Source: Angelakisella sp.
GTDB taxonomy: Bacteria > Bacillota > Clostridia > Oscillospirales > Ruminococcaceae
DNA: 28,318 bases
Assembly (NCBI GenBank): GCA_022794295.1
Contig: JAAWEO010000007.1
Span: forward strand, 1-28,318
Direction of reading: 5' to 3'
The notes beneath the pieces were generated by a model. That model saw nothing but the letters and a program-made list of their open reading frames with translations. It was not told the origin of the DNA and did no database searches. Numbering within the stretch: position 1 is the first letter of the stretch; the number at the start of each line of letters is the position of its first letter. A program made the translations under genes and the position numbers. Below are positions 1 through 6,345 of the stretch, one piece after another.

Positions 1-89
1 TCTCTGATTTCCATTTCAACCAGGTCAAGCAGTTCTTCGTCCTCAACCATGTCGCATTTGTTCATGAATACAACGATATAAGGAACGTC
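1..89 (-). pseudogene. tuf: EF-Tu internal fragment, cut by the junction with rnfE
   Basis: The minus strand translates to a stretch of elongation factor Tu containing VPYIVVFMNKCDMVEDEE and LLDLVEMEIR. The NKCD guanine-specificity motif of the GTPase domain is intact, and the stretch corresponds to roughly residues 127-154 of a standard EF-Tu. Reading 5'->3' on the minus strand, homology begins abruptly at about base 89; no EF-Tu sequence precedes it, because rnfE lies there on the opposite strand. The other end runs off the window. EF-Tu delivers aminoacyl-tRNA to the ribosome, but this piece lacks the P-loop and N-terminus and cannot be a working gene as it stands. It is either a rearrangement scar or an assembly chimera; tuf is very conserved, often duplicated and prone to misassembly. 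Confidence 0.82.
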
Positions 90-728
90 CGGGAAAACCC
101 CGTGCTGGTGCTGGTGCTGGGCACCTGCCCGGCCTTGGCGGTCACCAACTCCACTATCAATGGTGTGGGCATGGGTATCGCCGCTACCTTCGTTCTCATC
201 TGCTCCAATGTGGTGATCTCCCTTCTGAAAAAGGTTATCCCCGATAAGGTCCGCATCCCCTGCTATATTGTCATCATCGCCGGCTTTGTGACGGTAGTCC
301 AGCTGGTGCTCCAGGCCTATATGAAGTCCCTTTATGATGCTCTGGGCATCTTCCTCTCCCTTATCGTGGTCAACTGCGTTATTCTGGGCCGGGCCGAGAT
401 GTTTGCCAACAAGAACAGCGTCTACGATTCCTTCCTGGATGGCGTGGGCATGGGCATCGGCTTTACCCTGGCCCTTTTCCTCATGGGCGCCCTTCGCGAG
501 ATCTTTGGGGTGGGCACCTTCTGCAACATCCCCATCCCCGGCCTGTCCTCTGCGCCGATTGCCATTCTGGCCCAGGCTCCCGGCGGGTTCTTTGTCTACG
601 GCTTCATCATTGCCATTCTCAACAAGGTTTCTAACGGCAAGGCCGTCAAGAGAAAGAGCTTCGACTGCGAGTCCTGCCCCTCTCATGCAGGGTGCAGCGG
701 AGCAATGAAAGGAGGCTGCGGCAGATAA
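90..728 (+). CDS. rnfE: Rnf complex membrane subunit RnfE, 5' truncated
   Basis: RnfE is an integral membrane subunit of the Rnf complex, which oxidises reduced ferredoxin, reduces NAD+ and pumps Na+ or H+. Recognisable homology starts at RENPVLVLVLGTCPALAVT and runs through VNCVILGRAE; the cysteines in these two segments match those that hold the shared [2Fe-2S] cluster between RnfA and RnfE. Several hydrophobic membrane spans follow. The usual first 15 or so residues are missing, because upstream of about base 90 the sequence becomes antisense EF-Tu. The frame stays open to base 1, so a gene caller may choose the GTG at 102, but that lies inside the conserved NPVL segment and is not the real start. 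The C-terminus carries a Cys-rich tail (CESCPSHAGCSGAMKGGC). The stop TAA overlaps the rnfA ATG by one base. Confidence 0.93.
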   Translation, partial: RENPVLVLVLGTCPALAVTNSTINGVGMGIAATFVLICSNVVISLLKKVIPDKVRIPCYIVIIAGFVTVVQLVLQAYMKSLYDALGIFLSLIVVNCVILGRAEMFANKNSVYDSFLDGVGMGIGFTLALFLMGALREIFGVGTFCNIPIPGLSSAPIAILAQAPGGFFVYGFIIAILNKVSNGKAVKRKSFDCESCPSHAGCSGAMKGGCGR

Positions 729-1318
729 TGAAAGAGATGCTTGTTATTCTGTTTACCGCCATCCTGGTAGAGAACTATGTTCTCATGAAGTTCCTGGCCA
801 TCTGCTCCTTCCTGGGTGTTTCCAAAAAGCTGGATGCCGCCGTTGGCATGAGCGCCGCTGTGATCTTTGTCATGCTCATGGCTACCGCCGCCACCTGGCC
901 CATCTATCACTTTATCCTGGATCCTCTCAGCCTGGGGTATATGCAGACGGTGATCTTCATTCTGGTCATCGCCGCCCTGGTGCAGCTGGTGGAAATGATC
1001 CTGAAAAAGTTCATGCCCCCCTTGTACCGCTCCTTGGGCGTCTTTTTGCCCCTGATCACCACCAACTGCGCCATTCTGGGCGTGGTGGTGCTGAACATCA
1101 CCAAGACCTACACCTTCTCCCAGTCTATGGTCAACTCCCTGGGCGCCGGTCTCGGCTACCTGCTTGCCATGGTGCTGTTCTCCGGTGTTCGCTCCCGGGT
1201 GGATACCGCCGACGTGCCGGAGTGCTTCAAGGGGGTGCCCATCACCCTAGTGGCCGCGTCCATTATGTCCGTTTCCTTTATGGGCTTCACCGGTCTGGTC
1301 GAGAATATGTTTAAGTAA
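728..1318 (+). CDS. rnfA: Rnf complex membrane subunit RnfA
   Basis: A protein of 196 residues, normal length for RnfA, the partner of RnfE in the membrane core of the Rnf complex. It is very hydrophobic with about six predicted membrane segments. The conserved segments LAICSFLGVSKK and TNCAILGVVV supply the two cysteines expected to share a [2Fe-2S] cluster with RnfE. I chose the ATG at 728, which overlaps the rnfE stop (TAATG) and has an AAAGGAGG Shine-Dalgarno sequence about 11 bases upstream. A longer in-frame start at 692 would lie within the rnfE coding region and precedes the conserved N-terminus. The rnfE-rnfA-rnfB order is the 3' half of the usual clostridial rnfCDGEAB operon. Confidence 0.95.
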   Translation: MKEMLVILFTAILVENYVLMKFLAICSFLGVSKKLDAAVGMSAAVIFVMLMATAATWPIYHFILDPLSLGYMQTVIFILVIAALVQLVEMILKKFMPPLYRSLGVFLPLITTNCAILGVVVLNITKTYTFSQSMVNSLGAGLGYLLAMVLFSGVRSRVDTADVPECFKGVPITLVAASIMSVSFMGFTGLVENMFK

Positions 1319-1330
1319 GGAGGAACAAAG

Positions 1331-2116
1331 ATGCTTCAGGGAATTTTGGTTGTCTCCGGCGTTGGTTTGGCAGCCGGTGTCCTCCTTGTGATCGCTTCCA
1401 AGTTCATGTTTGTGCCGGTGGATGAAACCGCCGAAAAGGTCCGGGCCTGCCTGCCCGGGGCCAACTGCGGCGCCTGCGGCTTTGCCGGGTGCGATGGCTA
1501 CGCCGACGCCCTGGCGAAAAAAGATGGCACCGTAAAGCCCAACCTCTGCACCCCCGGCGGCGAAGCCGCGGCAAAGGGGATTTGCGAGGTGCTGGACATC
1601 CCCTTTGAGGGGGTCAAGGCGGTGAAATCCATGATCCGCTGCACCGGTGACTTTGACACCAGCGTCTATCAGATGGACTATGAGGGCCCCAAAACCTGCA
1701 AGGCCTGCAGCACCTTCTTCCAGGGCCGCCGGAGCTGCGCTTACGGCTGCCTGGGATACGGCGACTGCGTGGAGGTTTGCCAGTTTAACGCCCTTTCCAT
1801 TCAGAACGGCCTGGCCGTGGTGGACCGGGAGCTTTGCACCGGCTGCGGCGCCTGCGCCAAGGCCTGCCCCAACCACCTCTTTGAGATGATCCCCGACAGC
1901 AGTGCTGTATGGGTGGGCTGTGCTTCCCACGACAAGGGCGGTACCGTCCGGAAGATCTGCTCGGTGGGCTGCATCGGCTGCATGAAATGCCAGAAGACCT
2001 GCGAATACGGCGCCATCACCGTTACCGGGAACCTGGCCCACATCGATCCCGAAAAGTGCACCAACTGCGGCGCCTGTGTGGAGGTTTGCCCTGTTCACGT
2101 TATCCACAAGCTGTAA
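1331..2116 (+). CDS. rnfB: Rnf complex iron-sulfur subunit RnfB
   Basis: RnfB, 261 residues, is the proposed entry point for electrons from reduced ferredoxin. One N-terminal membrane anchor (about residues 4-28) is followed by the Fe4S4 domain with C40, C46, C49, C54 and C73 in the pattern CLPGANCGACGFAGC. Ferredoxin-type cysteine clusters come next: C146/C150 with upstream cysteines, C169-C179 (CTGCGACAKACP), C210-C224 (GCIGCMKCQKTC) and C243-C253 (CTNCGACVEVCP). This is a multi-cluster clostridial type, longer than the proteobacterial protein. The start has an AGGAGG site a few bases upstream, 12 bases after rnfA. It is the last gene of the rnf operon, followed by a hairpin terminator. Confidence 0.95.
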   Translation: MLQGILVVSGVGLAAGVLLVIASKFMFVPVDETAEKVRACLPGANCGACGFAGCDGYADALAKKDGTVKPNLCTPGGEAAAKGICEVLDIPFEGVKAVKSMIRCTGDFDTSVYQMDYEGPKTCKACSTFFQGRRSCAYGCLGYGDCVEVCQFNALSIQNGLAVVDRELCTGCGACAKACPNHLFEMIPDSSAVWVGCASHDKGGTVRKICSVGCIGCMKCQKTCEYGAITVTGNLAHIDPEKCTNCGACVEVCPVHVIHKL

Positions 2117-2134
2117 TCGTCACAATGGGGATTC

Positions 2135-2175
2135 AAAGCCTGTCCTTTCGTTGGAAGGGGCAGGCTTTCTTGTCT
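2135..2175 (+). terminator. Terminator-like hairpin after rnfB
   Basis: AAAGCCTGTCC (2135-2145) pairs with GGGCAGGCTTT (2158-2168) over 11 bp with one G-U, enclosing a 12-base loop. The tail is T-rich but not a pure T run (CTTGTCTGTTC), so termination may be incomplete. It sits 18 bases past the rnfB stop and before the promoter of the next gene. Confidence 0.7.
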
Positions 2176-2182
2176 GTTCTCG

Positions 2183-2211
2183 TTGATTTCCACCTTTGTT
2201 TGTGCTATATT
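2183..2211 (+). promoter_or_regulatory. Sigma-A type promoter for the ankyrin-like gene
   Basis: A -35 box TTGATT (2183-2188) and -10 box TATATT (2206-2211) are separated by exactly 17 bases, with an extended -10 (TGC at 2203-2205). It lies just after the rnfB terminator and about 35 bases ahead of the next start codon, so the downstream gene is probably its own unit. Confidence 0.65.
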
Positions 2212-2245
2212 TTTCAGAAGAAGAAACTCTAAGGGAGGATAAGGA

Positions 2246-3103
2246 ATGAAAAAGCTGTTTACTATGATCCGCCAGGGCAACCTGGAGGAGGTGGCACGGA
2301 TCCTGGACAAAAAGCCGGAGCTGATCGCCTGTACCGCTGCCGCCCCGCCGAAGAAAGATCATGGGCAATCCCCGCTGATGGTGGCTATCAAGGCAGGCCG
2401 GCCAGAAGCGGCGAACCTGCTGCTGGACTACAAGGCGGATGTCAACTTTAAGGAGCAGCCCAATCCTTATGACCCCTACGGCCAGGCTGCCCCTATCTGG
2501 CTGGATGCTGTCTGCCAGTGTGTCCACAGCGCCAGGCAGGTAGTAACGGCGGATGGCGGCATCATCACCGAGGAAAAGGAGCAGCGGTCTATCCGCAGAG
2601 CGGAGACCTGGTTCGCTTTGCTCCGCCGGATGCTGGAGTTGGGTCTGGACCCCAACCAGAAGGCGGAAAAGAGCCATTACTACGGCGGTGCTCCCCGAAA
2701 CGCCTGGGTGGGGGTGCTGGATGAATATGATTATTTTGCCAGAGAGAGCTTGGGTGATCCGGTGGAACACCCCGGGACGTATGCCCTGCATGCCGATGAT
2801 AACCGCCGCCTGCGGGAAATGTGCAGGGCCATGCTTGACCTCCTGCTGGAGTATAAAGTGGATAGCCACGAGCTTCCGGAAGGGGAGCGGGACATCCCGG
2901 CCCTGGTGCTGCGCAATATCGCGGAGGGGCGGGAGCTTCTTGATGGCTTTCCCAACCTGGAACCCCGGGAGCCTTATCCCGTCACCTATCGGGGAAAGAC
3001 AACCATGGTCACCCCCATGTCTCCGGAGGAATACCGGAGGCGTTACGAGACGAAATGGGGAGAAATGGCAGACATTTTGCGTTCCTATTATCAAAAAGGC
3101 TGA
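2246..3103 (+). CDS. Ankyrin-repeat-like protein, function unknown
   Basis: A protein of 285 residues. The N-terminal 70 residues look like ankyrin repeats: a helix resembling LFTMIRQGNLEEVARILDKKPEL, then SPLMVAIKAGRPEAANLLLDYKADVN, which carries the ankyrin features PLMVAI, G, A, and LLL-x-ADVN. A third degenerate unit appears around FALLRRMLELGLDPNQ and a fourth around AMLDLLLEYKVDSHELPEGE. There is no signal peptide or membrane span, so it is probably a cytosolic protein-protein interaction module. The start has a GGGAGG site 8 bases upstream. It has its own promoter and does not obviously belong to the rnf operon. Similar stand-alone ankyrin proteins in gut Firmicutes are sometimes effector or immunity partners, but nothing here shows that. 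Confidence 0.7.
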   Translation: MKKLFTMIRQGNLEEVARILDKKPELIACTAAAPPKKDHGQSPLMVAIKAGRPEAANLLLDYKADVNFKEQPNPYDPYGQAAPIWLDAVCQCVHSARQVVTADGGIITEEKEQRSIRRAETWFALLRRMLELGLDPNQKAEKSHYYGGAPRNAWVGVLDEYDYFARESLGDPVEHPGTYALHADDNRRLREMCRAMLDLLLEYKVDSHELPEGERDIPALVLRNIAEGRELLDGFPNLEPREPYPVTYRGKTTMVTPMSPEEYRRRYETKWGEMADILRSYYQKG

Positions 3104-3162
3104 CCTTGGCCGGGGGCGGAGAGAAGTTCCCTGAAATCTCCAAATATAACAGCAAAAATGAT

Positions 3163-3191
3163 TTGTTTTTTTGGATGGAGGGTGCTATAAT
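3163..3191 (+). promoter_or_regulatory. Sigma-A promoter for the DivIVA-like gene
   Basis: TTGTTT (3163-3168) and a perfect TATAAT (3186-3191) are spaced 17 bases apart. The predicted start of transcription leaves a leader of about 65 bases containing a short hairpin, GGGAG-AAGC-CTCCC (about 3215-3228). Confidence 0.75.
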
Positions 3192-3262
3192 AAGACAATA
3201 GCTGAATCAACTTTGGGAGAAGCCTCCCATGAAGCGATAAAAGAAAAACTGGAGGTACATTG

Positions 3263-3988
3263 ATGGAGCAGCAGAAGGTTTTCCCCACCGCTTGTTTTGG
3301 GTTCGATAAAAAGGTGGTCCTGGACTACATATACGAACAGGATACCGCCGCCAAGGCGAAAGAAGCGGAGATGGAGGAGCGCGCCAACCGGCTGGAAGCC
3401 CAGGTGGCAGAGCTCCAGGGAACCATCGAGGAGCTGAACGCCCAATGTGAGCTGATGCGGGCCCAGCTTTACAGCGAAAAGGAGACCTCGGCGGGGATCC
3501 GGGCCAGCTACGAGAAGCTGAAATCCGATGCGGACCAGCTGGTCCAGGTGGCCCGAAATAAGGACAAGGAGCTCCAGATCCAGCTGGAGCTGAACAAGCA
3601 GCTCCAGAACCGGAACAGCGAGCTGGAAAGCCGCTTGACCGCTGTCTTTGAGGAAGCAGAGGCGGAGGAGGAAGGCCCCACCCCAGAGGAGCTTTTGGAG
3701 GAGGCCAGGGCCAGAGCTGCCGCCATTTTGGACAAGGCCCGGAAGGAAGCCGATGGCATCCGGGAGGCTGCTGCCCGGAAGGAGGCGGACCAGTCCGCCG
3801 AGCTGGCCCGGCTTCGGGACGAGCTCTCCCAAATTCGGGAATCGGTAGGGAAGACCCTTTCCCAGTTTGAGGGGGAGATCTCGAAGCTCCACGGGGAGAA
3901 GGAGACACGGGAGGACAGCCGTTTTTTTCCCCAGGATCCCGGCCAGCAGGAAGCCGGACGGGTCAAGGTAAAAAAGGTCCGCAGATAA
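3263..3988 (+). CDS. DivIVA-domain coiled-coil protein
   Basis: A protein of 241 residues that is almost entirely coiled coil. The N-terminus has the short segment FPTACFGFDKKVVLDYI, which matches the DivIVA/GpsB-type start in which an F/Y-GFDK-x2-V-x2-(F/Y) element precedes a long coiled coil and targets curved or septal membrane. Residues about 30-130 and 145-220 are heptad-rich, separated by an acidic linker (EEAEAEEEGPTPEEL). The tail is basic (VKVKKVRR). I chose the ATG at 3263, 7 bases after GGAGG; the TTG at 3260 is too close to that site. It is a single-gene unit with a strong promoter ahead of the cdaA operon. Likely a cell-division or polar scaffold; the exact subfamily is not certain. 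Confidence 0.72.
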   Translation: MEQQKVFPTACFGFDKKVVLDYIYEQDTAAKAKEAEMEERANRLEAQVAELQGTIEELNAQCELMRAQLYSEKETSAGIRASYEKLKSDADQLVQVARNKDKELQIQLELNKQLQNRNSELESRLTAVFEEAEAEEEGPTPEELLEEARARAAAILDKARKEADGIREAAARKEADQSAELARLRDELSQIRESVGKTLSQFEGEISKLHGEKETREDSRFFPQDPGQQEAGRVKVKKVRR

Positions 3989-3999
3989 GCTCGTGCCAC

Positions 4000-4089
4000 A
4001 CGACAAAGGGCCTTGCGCAGGTACTGAAGGAGCGTTTGGTACAGAAGCTTATAAAGCTGCTGTAGGAATCAGGGAATGCTTTGCGTCGT
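4000..4089 (+). ncRNA. Possible structured leader upstream of cdaA
   Basis: The 169-base gap between the DivIVA-like gene and cdaA can fold. ACGACAAAG (4000-4008) pairs with CTTTGCGTCGT (4079-4089) over 9 bp with a two-base bulge. Inside it, 4042-4050 pairs with 4054-4062 around an ATA loop (8 pairs, one mismatch). I do not recognise a known riboswitch class, and I see no GGGGAACC-type ydaO core. It could be an uncharacterised leader or simply chance pairing. Confidence 0.25.
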
Positions 4090-4157
4090 TTTATACGCCG
4101 GCCAGCGGATATCTTAAGATGCAAAACAGGCTCTAAGGGAGAGGAGAGTTTTTACTG

Positions 4158-5051
4158 ATGCCATCCATACAGTCTGCCGCCGGCGACTTCTGGATCACCC
4201 TGAGGGAGATGGTAACAGGGGCGATCAGTACCTTTCGTGTCCAGGATGCCATTGATATCATTATAATGGCTTTCCTCATTTACCATCTGATTGCCCTTCT
4301 CAAGGAGACCCGGGCCGGACAGCTCCTGAAGGGGGTCTTCGGCATTCTGCTCCTGTATCTGTTCGCCTATGTGCTGGAGCTGTACACCCTCCGTACCGTC
4401 ATGGAAATGGTGGTGCGGTACGGTGCCCTGGTGCTTCTGGTGCTGTTTCAGCCGGAGCTGCGGAAGGTGCTGGAGCAGGTGGGGCGCACCTCTATCTCCA
4501 GGCTTGCGGTGTTTGCCCCCAATATGAGTGCCGGTGAATACGAGCGGCGGCAGATGATCAAAACCATCAACGCCATCTGTGATAGCTGTGCCATCCTCTC
4601 CAAGGAGCAGATCGGCGCCCTGATCGTTCTGGAAAAGGAGACCAAGATCGGGGATATTATTTCCACCGGGACAATCATCGATTCCCAGCCCAGCGCCGAC
4701 CTGATCAAAAATGTTTTCTTTCCCAATTCCCCTCTCCACGACGGGGCGCTTATTATCCGCGGACAGCGCCTTTATGCGGCGGGATGCTTTCTGCCCCTTT
4801 CTGAAAACTACGAGATCAGCAAGGCCCTGGGCACCCGCCACCGGGCGGCCCTTGGCATGAGCGAGGTTTCCGACGCCCTGGTGGTGGTGGTATCGGAGGA
4901 AACCGGCAACATCACCGTGGCCAAAAACGGCAAGCTGGAGATTGGCGTTACGGTAAACACCCTCAGCGCCGTTCTCTACCGGGAATTTATCAACGAGGAA
5001 AAGGAGCCCGCTGCGGAAAAGAAGAAGCTCTTTAGGAGGACCAGGAAATGA
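4158..5051 (+). CDS. cdaA: Diadenylate cyclase CdaA
   Basis: Makes cyclic di-AMP from two ATP at the membrane. At 297 residues it is slightly longer than the B. subtilis protein because of a charged tail. Three membrane segments lie at about residues 30-47, 57-76 and 87-97. The DisA_N cyclase domain follows with the catalytic DGA motif (SPLHDGALII, residues 195-197) and the RHR motif (GTRHRAALG, 227-229); both are intact. The SD is a GGGAGAGGAG stretch about 8-12 bases upstream of the ATG. Its last four bases overlap the start of cdaR (ATGA), so translation is probably coupled. Confidence 0.96.
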   Translation: MPSIQSAAGDFWITLREMVTGAISTFRVQDAIDIIIMAFLIYHLIALLKETRAGQLLKGVFGILLLYLFAYVLELYTLRTVMEMVVRYGALVLLVLFQPELRKVLEQVGRTSISRLAVFAPNMSAGEYERRQMIKTINAICDSCAILSKEQIGALIVLEKETKIGDIISTGTIIDSQPSADLIKNVFFPNSPLHDGALIIRGQRLYAAGCFLPLSENYEISKALGTRHRAALGMSEVSDALVVVVSEETGNITVAKNGKLEIGVTVNTLSAVLYREFINEEKEPAAEKKKLFRRTRK

Positions 5052-6292
5052 AGCTGCCGACCCTTTCGGGCCTACTGAAGAAGCCCAGCTATACAATGGT
5101 TCTGTCGGTGCTGATTGCCGTGCTGGCCTGGTTTGTGGTCATCAACACCGCCCCGGACCAGGAGCGGCTGGTGACAGTCCGCAATGTTCCGGTGAACACC
5201 TCCACCAATGCTCTGGCCGGGCTTGGTCTCAATGTCATCGAAGGGGGAGAGCCCTGGGTTTCGGTTCAGGTAAAGGGCCGGGTTATCGAGGTGGGAAACC
5301 TGGAAGCAAAGGATATCCAGGTCACTGCCAGCTTTGCAGATATTGTGGGTGCGGGGACCTACGACCTGCGCCTTACCGCCACCACCACTGCCGGCACGGT
5401 GGTAGCCATCACGCCCCCAACCATTTCCATGACCTTCGACCGGGAGGTCAACAAGGAGATCCCGGTGACAGTGGATGTAAACGGTCTTTCGGTGCCGGAT
5501 AACGACTATATCCTGGGCTCTGTTTCCGCCAGCCCCTCCTCCATTGTAATCCGGGGGCCGGAAAAAGAGGTGAACCGCATCACCCGGGCGGTGGTCCATG
5601 CCGACCTGGACGAACCGCTGACCCGTTCCCAGGTAATCTCCTCGGAGATCACCCTGACGAACAGCGAGGACGAGGTGGTGACCAGCAGCCATATTACAAG
5701 CGATTTTACAGCCGCTGATATTACCATTCCGGTAAAGCGCAAGGTGGAGCTTCCCCTGCGGGTTTCCTTTATCAATGTTCCCGAGGGCTTCCCCCTGGAT
5801 GAACTGAAATATACCCTCTCCAATGAGTCCATTGTGGTGGCAGCCCAGGAGCGCACCATTGCCAATACCACTGAAATCGTGGCAGGTGTCATCGATTTTG
5901 AACAAATGGACCTGACAGAACAGAGCACCTATACCTTCCGGGTACGGCTTCCGGAGGACTTTGTCAACACAGAGAACATTGAAAACGTTGTGGTGGAATT
6001 TGATACCGAGGGACTTTCTTCCACCTACCTGAATCTGAATCAGTTTTATATTGTCAATGAGCCCAGCGGCTTTCATGTGACCTCTATGACACAGTCCCTT
6101 TATAATGTAAAGATCATTGGGGAGGAGGCTGCCCTGAAGACCCTGAAATCCGGGGACTTTATGGTGACCATTGACCTTTCCGACCGGGATGTCCATGTGG
6201 GCCAGTATGAGGTACCGGCGAGCATCTCCGCTCCCACCCGGGGCAAGGTGTGGGCCCTTGGGGCGCACACAGCAGTGATCAACATTCAATAA
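5048..6292 (+). CDS. cdaR: CdaR, YbbR-domain regulator of CdaA
   Basis: A protein of 414 residues with one N-terminal membrane anchor (about residues 15-35, YTMVLSVLIAVLAWFVVI). The extracellular part is built from YbbR-like beta repeats, roughly at 40-130, 135-225, 230-320 and 325-410; recurring VPV-type and PSSIVIRGPE elements mark them. In B. subtilis and relatives CdaR binds CdaA and modulates c-di-AMP production, and this adjacency (ATGA overlap with cdaA) is the standard arrangement. The usual third gene of the trio, glmM, is not downstream here; a flavoprotein gene is. The GGAGG Shine-Dalgarno lies in the last codons of cdaA. Confidence 0.92.
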   Translation: MKLPTLSGLLKKPSYTMVLSVLIAVLAWFVVINTAPDQERLVTVRNVPVNTSTNALAGLGLNVIEGGEPWVSVQVKGRVIEVGNLEAKDIQVTASFADIVGAGTYDLRLTATTTAGTVVAITPPTISMTFDREVNKEIPVTVDVNGLSVPDNDYILGSVSASPSSIVIRGPEKEVNRITRAVVHADLDEPLTRSQVISSEITLTNSEDEVVTSSHITSDFTAADITIPVKRKVELPLRVSFINVPEGFPLDELKYTLSNESIVVAAQERTIANTTEIVAGVIDFEQMDLTEQSTYTFRVRLPEDFVNTENIENVVVEFDTEGLSSTYLNLNQFYIVNEPSGFHVTSMTQSLYNVKIIGEEAALKTLKSGDFMVTIDLSDRDVHVGQYEVPASISAPTRGKVWALGAHTAVINIQ

Positions 6293-6295
6293 GGT

Positions 6296-6325
6296 TTGGG
6301 CCTGTCCGCAAAAGGGCAGGCTCAA
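6296..6325 (+). other. Hairpin between cdaR and the flavoprotein gene
   Basis: About 12 bp of stem can form around GGCCTGTCC-GCAAAA-GGGCAGGCT (6296-6307 with 6314-6325). No T run follows, so it is not a convincing terminator. Its arms resemble those of the hairpin after rnfB. It may set relative expression or mRNA ends between cdaR and the next gene. Confidence 0.45.
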
Positions 6326-6345
6326 CTTTGGTTAAGGAGGCCTCT

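Noticed and set aside
3104..3160. Weak hairpin GGAGA...TCTCC as a terminator for the ankyrin-like gene
   Set aside because: Only five base pairs with a long loop and no T run.
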